Origin: Homalodisca vitripennis
Taxonomy: Eukaryota; Arthropoda; Insecta; Hemiptera; Cicadellidae
Direction: 5' to 3'
NCBI RefSeq assembly: GCF_021130785.1
Contig: NC_060213.1
Coordinates: forward strand, 101,317,501-101,381,500
DNA: 64,000 bases
In this document: one piece after another, positions 49,104 to 59,213 of the stretch
Layout of the letters: each line of letters starts with the position of its first letter
How positions within the stretch are numbered: the first letter of the stretch is position 1
Position numbers and translations under genes: made by a program
The notes under the pieces: generated by a model
What the model was told of the DNA's origin: nothing
Seen by the model: only the letters and a program-made list of their open reading frames with translations
Databases searched by the model: none

Positions 49104-51021
49104 TGTGACGTGTACTTTTCTGTTTTACCTGAGCAATTGTTATGTAGAACTGATCACTCTACATAACGAAATTTTACATCCAAATGAAGAAGCGCGCATT
49201 CATTGTTGCTGCAATAACAGAACGGTCACTGATTAGACGCCAATCAGCTGTTCAAATAAAGGAGTTAGGCTAAGATGAGCCATTACCATGCCATTGATAA
49301 TTTGTCGCTTGCGTATGTCAGTTAGTAATATTTCAGTATAATAATTTTGTCTTTACAGAATTAAATATCTACGGTAAACTAAGCCTTGGGCCTCGTAGTA
49401 AGATTGTCAAGTCCTGTCGATAAACGTAGGAAATTAATACGTTATCTGTAATAAATTAATACTAATCTAGTCTTTTAATAGTTCACGGAGATAAATAGTT
49501 GTAAATACGTGTTCATAGTGTCAAATACTGTAACCACAAATTGTTTCTGTAAATTGTACATAATTAGGCCGAGATATTATCTCGTAACAATTGCATCGTC
49601 TCTCATAAATTTCCTTACTAAACTTGTTAACTGTTCTATAAATAATTGAATCGGTAACTTTATGTCCTAATGTTTGTATATTATTTAGTTTTACTCAGAA
49701 TAATGTAAAGGCAGTTGTCATGAAATTTATACCTACCATTGCCATGAAAGTGCATACATTAATGCATTATGTTAATACTTCAATACACTTTACTATAATT
49801 ATTGTAATTAATTAGTTTAAGTAAGAACAAACGTAATTAATTTTTTCTGTGTCAGAATAATTATGCTTTGTGTTTAAGACCAATATTGTATATCATTATA
49901 ATTGGCAGATTCTGCGCTTTTTTAATGTACTTATGTTTATACATTAAACGTTTCTTTACATTTTACTGGCCGCTGTAAGCTAAATACGAGTATGTTAGAC
50001 ACACCAACAATAGTGACAGATGTTGCTGTTTTAGTCAGCTGGTTTCTTTTAAGTTAAGTTTGACATTGTTTTCATGATTGATTATAAGTAATGTTTACTG
50101 ATTTCAATGAGCCGCAGAAAATGAATAAAACTGACTTTATGAAATTAAAGTTTCAATATTGGATTGCACGGACGATACAATCGACGGCTCGTGTGTGTGT
50201 TTTGGGTCCGCCCAGTTGGTGAGTAGACTTTACACTACTTATTCCATCGTGCTCCCCTGGGAGGTCGGACTAACTCCGTCAATGTCATTGTGGAGCCTCT
50301 ACCTATCGGACTAGGCCTGAATAACTGCATCAGGGTGGATCCAGTTTCGAACTTTGACAAATGGGACTCAACTTTAATTTAATGTTTAGCCATTATGTAT
50401 TCATGTGAATTATTGTTTTGTAATTTTGTAGTTCAGGAATATGGTCATCATGATTTTGGCCACTGTAATTTTGTATTAGTAATTGGAGCGCTCCTACCGT
50501 AATAATTTTTCGTATTTTTATTTCAATTGGCCAACGAGTTAAGTTTAAGTTAAGTTAAATATATATTTGTTTATTTAGTTTAAGACCTTAGCACTGTGAG
50601 AGAAATAGGCAATACAGAATGAAATATGTGAAATATTGGTTTTAATTTCCAATTGCCTGATATTTAATTAAAGACCTTGCAACTTACTATTAGAAAATAA
50701 TCAACCGAAATCTGTGGCTAATTTAATTACCTAAGGCTTAGTGTCGTAAACCTAATAGTTCTTGCGTGCATGGTAGTGGTCTCGATTGAGCATACCTGAG
50801 GGCAGGAAACTGTTCCTTGTTGGAGACCTGCGACTATCACACCCCATCAACAAGGTGGCGCCCTTATTACCGAGCAAACCGTAACCATCTGGGTATCCGT
50901 CAATCTTAGTAGTCCTCTGTCACTGCGCAAGAACTTGGTTGTCCTGGCGCTCTACCAATACTCACGCCCTTCTCCACTGAGTGAGGCCGACAATATTGCT
51001 AACCCGCGAGGAGGGGTGGCA
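49104..51021 (+). repeat. 5' LTR
   Basis: 1,918 bp from TGTGACGTGTAC to GAGGGGTGGCA. It should contain the element's promoter and polyadenylation signals, but I cannot place the U3/R/U5 borders from sequence alone; AATAAA occurs near 50122. Differs from the 3' LTR at 49177 (C/G), 50484 (T/C), 50524 (C/A) and 50650 (C/T). Confidence 0.97.
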
Positions 51022-51024
51022 AAC

Positions 51025-51042
51025 TGGCGCCCAACGCGGGGC
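51025..51042 (+). promoter_or_regulatory. Primer-binding site, tRNA-Lys type
   Basis: TGGCGCCCAACGCGGGGC, three bases after the LTR. It equals the complement of the 3' end of metazoan tRNA-Lys(CUU) except for C in place of T at the twelfth base. It primes minus-strand DNA synthesis. Confidence 0.9.
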
Positions 51043-51465
51043 CCCTTGTGTTAGCACCTGACTTTCACAGAATATAAAATTGTATTGAACTTGTAGTGTA
51101 AATATTTTTGAAAGATAGTATTTAGTATTTTTGTTGTTTGTTAGTATTGGGAAACACTGGCAATGTCTTGTTAATGGTTATGTGTTAAATTTTGCTAGTG
51201 TTCATGATCTTAAGTTAAATATTGGAAAAATACCTCTTTGCGAAACATAAAATAAATAATTTTGTTTTGGATTTGAACTTTCCCCGGTATGACAAACTGA
51301 GGATGATGTGAACTTACATAATCGTTGGTTGCATTCTAGTGTTGTTATTTGGTTGGAAATAACTGCATTTTTAGGATTGGCTAAAATTAGTGCGAGGTGA
51401 TATTTCCATGTAGGCTGTATGAATTATTCTGGTTATCTGGTGAATTTTTAGTATCCTACCTCACG

Positions 51466-54042
51466 ATGAATGCGTATCATCTTCGTAAGACTGAGGTTAT
51501 CTACGAACTTAAAATTAGGCATGTTGATACCGATGGCAACGCTAATGAACTGAGGAAGCGTCTGACTCAATTTTTTTCGGCTGATACCCAGGTTGATGAA
51601 ACCGTTGTAAAGTCTTTGGATGCCGATGCGGAATTGGAGGAATGCGAAGGGAAGTACCAGGACTTATCTTCGCTAGTGAGTGATTACGAAGGCACGAATA
51701 ATGACAACGAGTTTCATCGTATTGTGGCTCGTCTTTGGCATTTGTATCTCCGAGTGGAGAGAATTCCGATTGGGGCATCTTCTGATAGTGAGCAATCGGA
51801 AAGTAAGGAAAAGTTGCTGAGTAGAAGTAAGGAGCTATTGGATTCTTTTAGAGGGACTTCTGATTCGAAGAACCAACCGGATCCCAGGACATCGGCAGGT
51901 GGTTTTCAACAGCTTCAACGACCAGAGGATGGAGCGCAAGAAACTAATTTTGAACTGCCCAAAACTTTAGAGTTGGCATTTAAACCAAATAAAACCACTG
52001 AAGACGACGAGAACCTGGCGACAGAAAGGAAACTTATAGAGGAATGGCGGAGTAGGGAAGAAAGAAAACTACAACAGGAAAGGCGTCACCAAGAGGAATG
52101 GCTCCAAAAGGCAGAGAGAAAACTACAAGAAGAAAGAAGAAAACAGGAGGCAAGATGGAAACAAGAAGAAGGACGACTGCAAGAAGCCCGAAGACAGCAA
52201 GAAGAGAAATGGAAGTTAGAAGAACTGCGACTTCGAGGACCTCAGCAGAGAACAGAAGAAAGAATCCCGCACGAGGAATTGAGAGGTCAAGAAAGAAGAG
52301 GACCTCCAGAGGACGACTACCTTCCCAGATTTTCACTAACTCGAAACGACACAGGCGCTAGTTCCCGGCCCAGATATGTCCCAGTCTACAAGTGGGGGCT
52401 AAAGTTTGACAACTCCGGACCAAGTATCGCTGCATTTCTTGAGAGAGTAGAAGAACTTCGTCGGGCAAGAGGAGTCACACATCAAGAGCTATATGAGTCT
52501 GCGGTTGATTTATTTGCCGGATCAGCGCTTGTCTGGTACCGTGCTGCGTCTATTCGGATTCAGTCATGGCATCAGTTGACGAGGGAGCTCAAAGAAGTCT
52601 TTCAGCCTGCGGATTATGACATAAGACTTCATCAGGAAATCTTTAATCGGCTGCAGGGAGATAATGAACCGATAGATCTGTATATAGCCGCTATGGAGGG
52701 TTTATATGGAAGATTAGCAGTAGCTGTTCCTGAACCTACTCGCTTAGCACAGATCTATAATAACCTGCACCCTCAGCTGCAAGATCGATTGGCACTTTGC
52801 AGCATTCAAGCTCTTGAACAGTTGAGATCCATGGGACGTAGAGCCGAAGGGGGCCGACTAAGTATGGTTAGAATAAGGCCCGCAACTACAAGGGAAAATA
52901 CCCTTGAACCGGACCTTGCTTATCACGATCAGAACCACCCACGAAAACCTTTATCCGGACGTGTGGCCAGCGTACAGTCTGCAAATTCAGACCGCCAGGA
53001 CCCTGGATGCTGGAATTGTGGAGATAAGGGCCACCGCTTCAGGTTTTGTAGTAAACCAAAACGAAGGTTTTGTTTTGGTTGTGGAAAGGAGGACGTATTT
53101 AAACGAGACTGTGTAAAATGCTGCTCAAAAAAACGGACAAGGCAAGGGGTCAGAAAGGAAGTAGGTGGTTCTGGCTCCTTGGATACTGAGACCATCCCGG
53201 CCATAAACTATGTCATTCATAGCCAACAAGAAGACCATAGGCCTTATTTGAAAGTGAGGGTGTTTGGCCGTGAAGGTACCGCCCTCTTAGACTCGGGAGC
53301 TTCCCAAACGTTTTTAGGTGGACATGGAATGTGGATTTTGAATCAGTTTCCCGCTCGCCTTCAGAGTGCCAGTGGACGTTTTGTAGAAACAGCCGACTCA
53401 ACACGCCATGATGTGCAGGGCTTTGTCAATCTACCCATAACTTTACAGGGCCGTACTAAAAGTCTAAAGGTTTGCATTGTACCATCACTGCAGCATACCT
53501 TAATCCTAGGCATCGACTTCTGGGAAATAATGCACATTGTTGCGGATATGCGCAATCGGAAGTGGGACTTTGCAACGAAGAGTGTGGATTTATTTTGTGG
53601 TTATGTTGAGGGAATCACATCGGAAGACAATCTAACTCTAGCAGAGAGAAAACGGCTACAAGATCTTCTCGAGGAGCATTTCGAGGATGAGCCATCAACA
53701 TTGGGTAGAACAGACCGTGTGAAGCACGTTATCGACACTGGGGGTGTACCACCAATCAAACAGCGGTACTACAATGTATCCCCTGCTCGTCAAAAACTCA
53801 TCAATGAGGAGCTAGACCGCATGTTGCAGTTAGGGGTTGTAGAGCCTTCACAAAGCGCCTGGTCCTCGCCAATTATGTTACTGGATAAACCTGATGGCAG
53901 TAAAAGGTTTGTTGTGGACTTCAGGGCGGTGAATGCAGTGAGCCGAAAGGACGCCTACCCTCTACCACAGGTGACCGCTATCCTGGATAGACTGAGGGAC
54001 GCTCGATTCTTATCTAGCCTGGACATTAAGAGCGCCTATTAG
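51466..54042 (+). CDS. gag-protease-RT part of gag-pol, ends at internal stop
   Basis: Start taken at ATG 51466 because the upstream in-frame extension has only a GTG and no domain. The product would be 858 residues. Residues 1-35 (MNAYHLRKTEVIYELK...) look like a SAP-type DNA-binding helix pair. About 187-290 is a Glu/Arg/Gln-rich segment, a predicted long coiled coil. About 330-440 is the retrotransposon gag domain (LFAGSALVWYRAA). Zinc knuckle 1 is canonical CCHC at 515-528 (CWNCGDKGHRFRFC); the second, at 536-549, has Val where His is expected (CFGCGKEDVFKRDC). The aspartic protease motif LLDSGA has its Asp at 609, followed by ILGIDFW. RT begins at about 770. The frame stops at TAG 54040-54042 in the RT motif SAYWQI, at the tryptophan. 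Confidence 0.95.
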   Translation: MNAYHLRKTEVIYELKIRHVDTDGNANELRKRLTQFFSADTQVDETVVKSLDADAELEECEGKYQDLSSLVSDYEGTNNDNEFHRIVARLWHLYLRVERIPIGASSDSEQSESKEKLLSRSKELLDSFRGTSDSKNQPDPRTSAGGFQQLQRPEDGAQETNFELPKTLELAFKPNKTTEDDENLATERKLIEEWRSREERKLQQERRHQEEWLQKAERKLQEERRKQEARWKQEEGRLQEARRQQEEKWKLEELRLRGPQQRTEERIPHEELRGQERRGPPEDDYLPRFSLTRNDTGASSRPRYVPVYKWGLKFDNSGPSIAAFLERVEELRRARGVTHQELYESAVDLFAGSALVWYRAASIRIQSWHQLTRELKEVFQPADYDIRLHQEIFNRLQGDNEPIDLYIAAMEGLYGRLAVAVPEPTRLAQIYNNLHPQLQDRLALCSIQALEQLRSMGRRAEGGRLSMVRIRPATTRENTLEPDLAYHDQNHPRKPLSGRVASVQSANSDRQDPGCWNCGDKGHRFRFCSKPKRRFCFGCGKEDVFKRDCVKCCSKKRTRQGVRKEVGGSGSLDTETIPAINYVIHSQQEDHRPYLKVRVFGREGTALLDSGASQTFLGGHGMWILNQFPARLQSASGRFVETADSTRHDVQGFVNLPITLQGRTKSLKVCIVPSLQHTLILGIDFWEIMHIVADMRNRKWDFATKSVDLFCGYVEGITSEDNLTLAERKRLQDLLEEHFEDEPSTLGRTDRVKHVIDTGGVPPIKQRYYNVSPARQKLINEELDRMLQLGVVEPSQSAWSSPIMLLDKPDGSKRFVVDFRAVNAVSRKDAYPLPQVTAILDRLRDARFLSSLDIKSAY

Positions 54043-55089
54043 CAAATTGAACTAGACGAGGCAAGTAAGGAGAAGACCGCGTTTGCAATACCGGGTCGTG
54101 GCTTATACCAGTTCGTCACGATGCCCTTTGGTCTGTGCGGAGCTCCCGCAACATGGCAGCGCTTCGTTGACACAGTCTTGGGACCAGAGCTGGAGCCGAA
54201 TGTCTTCGTCTATCTAGACGACATTATAGTTATGACATCTACATTTGAGTCCCATCTGAAAACCTTGAAAGAGATATTTAGAAGAGTTCGTGAAGCAAAG
54301 CTCACCCTCAATAGAGAAAAGTGCAAGTTTTGCAGGAGAGAACTGAAGTACCTGGGCTACATTGTCAGTGAGGAGGGTTTGCGAGTCGACCCTGAAAAGG
54401 TAAAGGCGATTGTGGATATCCCAATCCCCCGGAACCAAAAGGAGGTTCGTCAATTTACTGGAATAGCCTCGTGGTACAGACGCTTCATTCCCAACTTCGC
54501 GTCACGTATTACTCCTTTGACTTCCTTACTGAAACGGAGAAATCAGTTCGAATGGACTGCAGAAGCCGAGATGGCCTTCCAGGACGTAAAATCCTGCCTG
54601 ATTAGCGCTCCAATATTATCCTGTCCAGACTTTTCGAAGCCTTTCACAATCTCCTGTGACGCCTCAGGCGTGGGGATCGGCGCTGTTCTTAGCCAAGACA
54701 GTGAGCAAGGAGAAAGTGTTGTTGCCTATGCCAGCCGCACATTAACTCGGCAAGAGCAGAACTTCTCGGCCACTGAAAGGGAGTGCCTTGCGGTGATCTT
54801 TGCTGTGGAGAAATTCCGGCCTTACGTGGAAGGAACCAGGTTCACGGTCGTGACAGACCACTATAGTTTGCTTTGGCTAAGTAACTTGAAGGACCCGACA
54901 GGACGTCTGGCTCGTTGGGCTCTGCGATTGCAGCCCTATGATTTTCACCTAGTACACCGTAAGGGGCAAGAGAACGTTGTGCCAGATCTTCTCTCTCGGA
55001 CCACTCCACCGATATCGACTGATCCCTCTCATCCAGACGTGATTCATTGTGACTTGATTGAGATACCAGCTACAATACAGGACCAGTGA
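54043..55089 (+). CDS. RT (C-terminal part) and RNase H of gag-pol, between two stops
   Basis: Same reading frame as gag, continuing after the TAG. It carries RT fingers and palm with FVTMPFGLCGAPATWQ, the catalytic YLDD at 54211-54222 (residues 916-919) and the connection segment (FTGIASWYRRFIPNF). RNase H lies at about 54640-54990, with Asp in CDASGVGIGAV (54658), Glu in ATERECLAV and Asp in VVTDHYSLLWL. It ends at TGA 55087-55089, again where a tryptophan is expected for this spacer. Without stop suppression this part would not be made from the gag start; an internal ATG exists at 54121 but initiation there is unsupported. Confidence 0.93.
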   Translation, partial: QIELDEASKEKTAFAIPGRGLYQFVTMPFGLCGAPATWQRFVDTVLGPELEPNVFVYLDDIIVMTSTFESHLKTLKEIFRRVREAKLTLNREKCKFCRRELKYLGYIVSEEGLRVDPEKVKAIVDIPIPRNQKEVRQFTGIASWYRRFIPNFASRITPLTSLLKRRNQFEWTAEAEMAFQDVKSCLISAPILSCPDFSKPFTISCDASGVGIGAVLSQDSEQGESVVAYASRTLTRQEQNFSATERECLAVIFAVEKFRPYVEGTRFTVVTDHYSLLWLSNLKDPTGRLARWALRLQPYDFHLVHRKGQENVVPDLLSRTTPPISTDPSHPDVIHCDLIEIPATIQDQ

Positions 55090-56304
55090 TACAAAGGAAT
55101 GTTGGAAAAGGTTAAAATGGGCCCTCAAAAATATTGTCAGTGGCGAACTCAGGAGGAGAAACTGTGGAAGAATGTGAGCACCCTGGAACCCTCGCTTCAC
55201 CAGGATAACTGGAGATTGGTACTCCCAAAAGATCTCAGATCCCAGGCCTTGTTCGAATGCCACGATACTCCAACTGCTGGACATCTAGGTGTGTCAAAGA
55301 CCTATAAACGTATCCAACAGCTGTACTATTGGCCAAAAATGCGGAAGGATGTAGCCACTTATGTTTCAAAATGTGCTGTATGTCAACGGACTAAGTACGA
55401 CCAACAACTCCCTGCGGGCGTTATGGGCAGCAGACGTGCAGTTGATTCTCCATGGCAGATGATCGCTGCAGACCTGATTGGCCCTCTGCCACGATCAGTA
55501 AGAGGCTTTAAGTACCTGTTGGTTATTACTGACACGTTTACTAAGTACTCAGTCCTACGACCTCTCCGAGCTGCTACGGCAAGGCTCGTGTCTCAACACC
55601 TGGAAGAGGACATCTTTATGGTTTACGGAGTACCACGGTACTTCATATGTGATAACGGGTCTGAGTTCATCGGGAAACCAGTGAAGGACCTTGCCAAACA
55701 GTACAAGGTCAAGATACTACTGAACGCAAGTCGACACCCACAGGCGAACCCGGCAGAGAGGGTTAATCGGGATATCGTTGCTACGTTGCGAGCTTATGTA
55801 ACAGACAACCACCGGGAATGGGACAAATTCATTCCAAAAATAGGTTTTGCACTCCGCACCGCGCATCATGAGGTGACACAGCATTCACCCGCGTTTTTGA
55901 ACTTTGGGCGAGAACTCGCTACGTCGGGAGACGGATATGAAGTTCTTAACGATGGTTCGGGTGTACCCTCTAACGAGGATTGTGGTCCCTTTAGTGAGAA
56001 ACTACGAGAGCTTAAGGACATATTCCAAGAGGTTTCAGAGAGACTGAAAACAGCCCATGAAAAAAATGCTAAACGCTATAACCTGCGCAGACGACCTGTG
56101 ACTAATAGGGTGGGAGACGTCTTGAAAAGAAACTTTGTACAGTCTGATGCTACTAACTACTTTGCAGCCAAACTAGCACCACGCTATGTTGGACCATACG
56201 TAATAGTTGAACAGGTATCTCCTCTGATCTATAAGCTGGCGGACATGGACGGCAAGAAGATAGGCCAGTGGCATGTGTCGGACTTTAAGAAATTTCGGCA
56301 GTGA
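55090..56304 (+). CDS. Integrase part of gag-pol
   Basis: Same frame again, after the TGA; first ATG at 55099. The HHCC zinc-binding domain has His at 55261 and 55282 and Cys at 55372 and 55381. The catalytic core has Asp 55471 (AADLIGPLP), Asp 55651 (FICDNGSEF) and Glu 55756 (NPAERVNRD), with 34 residues between the last two, so all three catalytic residues are present. The C-terminal end has a GPY/F-type module (RYVGPYVIVEQVSPLIYKL, then QWHVSDFKKF). No chromodomain is seen. The frame ends at TGA 56302-56304, 38 bp before the right LTR. Confidence 0.94.
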   Translation, partial: YKGMLEKVKMGPQKYCQWRTQEEKLWKNVSTLEPSLHQDNWRLVLPKDLRSQALFECHDTPTAGHLGVSKTYKRIQQLYYWPKMRKDVATYVSKCAVCQRTKYDQQLPAGVMGSRRAVDSPWQMIAADLIGPLPRSVRGFKYLLVITDTFTKYSVLRPLRAATARLVSQHLEEDIFMVYGVPRYFICDNGSEFIGKPVKDLAKQYKVKILLNASRHPQANPAERVNRDIVATLRAYVTDNHREWDKFIPKIGFALRTAHHEVTQHSPAFLNFGRELATSGDGYEVLNDGSGVPSNEDCGPFSEKLRELKDIFQEVSERLKTAHEKNAKRYNLRRRPVTNRVGDVLKRNFVQSDATNYFAAKLAPRYVGPYVIVEQVSPLIYKLADMDGKKIGQWHVSDFKKFRQ

Positions 56305-56330
56305 AGAAAATTTGGGAAATTTTCTGCCGG
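56296..56330. other. Hairpin spanning the integrase stop codon
   Basis: GAAAATTTGGGAAATTTTC (56305-56323) is a perfect 8-bp stem with a GGG loop. It is enclosed by CGGCAG / CTGCCG with a small bulge on one side. It overlaps the terminal TGA and abuts the polypurine tract. Confidence 0.75.
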
Positions 56331-56342
56331 ATGGGGGGTGTT
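56329..56342 (+). promoter_or_regulatory. Polypurine tract
   Basis: GGATGGGGGGTGTT lies immediately before the right LTR, in the position of the plus-strand primer. It is G-rich but not purely purine. Confidence 0.8.
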
Positions 56343-58260
56343 TGTGACGTGTACTTTTCTGTTTTACCTGAGCAATTGTTATGTAGAACTGATCACTCTA
56401 CATAACGAAATTTTAGATCCAAATGAAGAAGCGCGCATTCATTGTTGCTGCAATAACAGAACGGTCACTGATTAGACGCCAATCAGCTGTTCAAATAAAG
56501 GAGTTAGGCTAAGATGAGCCATTACCATGCCATTGATAATTTGTCGCTTGCGTATGTCAGTTAGTAATATTTCAGTATAATAATTTTGTCTTTACAGAAT
56601 TAAATATCTACGGTAAACTAAGCCTTGGGCCTCGTAGTAAGATTGTCAAGTCCTGTCGATAAACGTAGGAAATTAATACGTTATCTGTAATAAATTAATA
56701 CTAATCTAGTCTTTTAATAGTTCACGGAGATAAATAGTTGTAAATACGTGTTCATAGTGTCAAATACTGTAACCACAAATTGTTTCTGTAAATTGTACAT
56801 AATTAGGCCGAGATATTATCTCGTAACAATTGCATCGTCTCTCATAAATTTCCTTACTAAACTTGTTAACTGTTCTATAAATAATTGAATCGGTAACTTT
56901 ATGTCCTAATGTTTGTATATTATTTAGTTTTACTCAGAATAATGTAAAGGCAGTTGTCATGAAATTTATACCTACCATTGCCATGAAAGTGCATACATTA
57001 ATGCATTATGTTAATACTTCAATACACTTTACTATAATTATTGTAATTAATTAGTTTAAGTAAGAACAAACGTAATTAATTTTTTCTGTGTCAGAATAAT
57101 TATGCTTTGTGTTTAAGACCAATATTGTATATCATTATAATTGGCAGATTCTGCGCTTTTTTAATGTACTTATGTTTATACATTAAACGTTTCTTTACAT
57201 TTTACTGGCCGCTGTAAGCTAAATACGAGTATGTTAGACACACCAACAATAGTGACAGATGTTGCTGTTTTAGTCAGCTGGTTTCTTTTAAGTTAAGTTT
57301 GACATTGTTTTCATGATTGATTATAAGTAATGTTTACTGATTTCAATGAGCCGCAGAAAATGAATAAAACTGACTTTATGAAATTAAAGTTTCAATATTG
57401 GATTGCACGGACGATACAATCGACGGCTCGTGTGTGTGTTTTGGGTCCGCCCAGTTGGTGAGTAGACTTTACACTACTTATTCCATCGTGCTCCCCTGGG
57501 AGGTCGGACTAACTCCGTCAATGTCATTGTGGAGCCTCTACCTATCGGACTAGGCCTGAATAACTGCATCAGGGTGGATCCAGTTTCGAACTTTGACAAA
57601 TGGGACTCAACTTTAATTTAATGTTTAGCCATTATGTATTCATGTGAATTATTGTTTTGTAATTTTGTAGTTCAGGAATATGGTCATCATGATTTTGGCC
57701 ACTGTAATTTTGTATTAGTAATCGGAGCGCTCCTACCGTAATAATTTTTCGTATTTTTATTTAAATTGGCCAACGAGTTAAGTTTAAGTTAAGTTAAATA
57801 TATATTTGTTTATTTAGTTTAAGACCTTAGCACTGTGAGAGAAATAGGCAATACAGAATGAAATATGTGAAATATTGGTTTTAATTTCTAATTGCCTGAT
57901 ATTTAATTAAAGACCTTGCAACTTACTATTAGAAAATAATCAACCGAAATCTGTGGCTAATTTAATTACCTAAGGCTTAGTGTCGTAAACCTAATAGTTC
58001 TTGCGTGCATGGTAGTGGTCTCGATTGAGCATACCTGAGGGCAGGAAACTGTTCCTTGTTGGAGACCTGCGACTATCACACCCCATCAACAAGGTGGCGC
58101 CCTTATTACCGAGCAAACCGTAACCATCTGGGTATCCGTCAATCTTAGTAGTCCTCTGTCACTGCGCAAGAACTTGGTTGTCCTGGCGCTCTACCAATAC
58201 TCACGCCCTTCTCCACTGAGTGAGGCCGACAATATTGCTAACCCGCGAGGAGGGGTGGCA
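56343..58260 (+). repeat. 3' LTR
   Basis: 1,918 bp, four substitutions from the 5' LTR (56416, 57723, 57763 and 57889) and no length difference. Confidence 0.97.
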
Positions 58261-58264
58261 ACAT
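58261..58264. repeat. Target site duplication, right (ACAT)
   Basis: Followed by GGGATATCTTAAAGGG, which resumes homology with A1 at GGGAATTCCTAGAGGG (13280-13295). Confidence 0.93.
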
Positions 58265-59188
58265 GGGATATCTTAAAGGGATCTTAGTGCGAGTGATCTT
58301 AAATATACAGGGTAATAAAATTTAAAACTAATTAAATATGGATACATGATTATAACTCAAATATGGCTGTTAAATATTGTAAACCTGATTAATAAAGACA
58401 GTTAAACACAATAACAGGGTGTCGTATTCATGTACCAGTTTTAAATAGGAGATTGTGATAAACTAATGAAGGTGAAATAAAGTTGCTTTCCTCATGCAAG
58501 TTTTAATTTTATTGAGATAAACTGCATACTATTCAAAAAAATATACAATCCAAAATTGTTGATTGTATACAGTCTATAAAAGGATTTTTCATGATTTAAA
58601 AATGCCTGATTTTGTTGCAGATTTGGCACATACTAAAAATAAAAATAAATGTTTACACATATTTTTGCAGTTCTTAAATAGATGTAGATCGTAAAAAAAA
58701 ATCATGAGACATTACGAGTAACGTTTAAAATTTTATAAAAATTACATAACTGATTAAGTATAATTTAACAGCTGGTATTTGTAAATAAAATGCGTTTAAA
58801 GCTAGTATAGATATAACTAAAGTAGTAAATTTTAAAATATCTTATTGCCTATAGTAAGTTTATCAATTTACCTACATATAGTTCACATAGAGAATAAAAT
58901 AACAATCTTTTGTGTACTATAGCGAGCGTATATAAACTGTCGCTCTAGTTATGTTGGATAAAATGATTCTCCTGAAATGAACCATTTTAAGTTCACAATT
59001 TGTTACTAACTAGTTCAGAAGTTACGTTAGCTGAGATTTCTATTTACCTATGACAAAATAAATAGCCTAAGACGTGAGCTGTTTAGTCAGAGGAAGAATA
59101 GGGTAAGAACACCGTTACGATCATTTACAAAACTCTTTAAAAAAAAACACTAGTTTTTGATACGTCAAATCTGATTTCTTTCCTAAGC

Positions 59189-59213
59189 AGTAAGTAAGTA
59201 AGTAAGTAAGTAA
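59189..59213. repeat. (AAGT)n microsatellite
   Basis: About six tetranucleotide repeats; A1 has no such array at the matching place. Confidence 0.9.

Larger units (their letters stand above)
49104..58260 (+). mobile_element. Complete Ty3/gypsy LTR retrotransposon (9,157 bp)
   Basis: Two 1,918-bp LTRs of identical length, TG...CA termini, a 4-bp target duplication ACAT (49100-49103 and 58261-58264), a tRNA-Lys-type primer-binding site, a gag-pol frame in the order gag, protease, RT, RNase H, integrase, and a polypurine tract before the right LTR. That domain order defines Ty3/gypsy. There is no env-like frame between integrase and the right LTR (only about 40 bp). The LTRs differ at only four sites, which implies a young insertion, yet the frame has two nonsense codons. 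Block A1 preserves the unoccupied site near 13270-13290. Long LTRs, 4-bp target duplication and tRNA-Lys priming recall the Osvaldo/Ulysses group, but that is inference. Confidence 0.97.

Noticed and set aside
54040..54048. Programmed readthrough of the TAG in RT
   Set aside because: The stop replaces a conserved tryptophan in the middle of RT, and the following CAAATT only partly fits a known leaky context; mutation is simpler.
51542..55284. Antisense and other-frame ORFs across gag-pol
   Set aside because: Shadows of the retrotransposon frame, which has domain support.
56305..56342. An env gene in the gypsy element
   Set aside because: Only about 40 bp separate the integrase stop from the right LTR.
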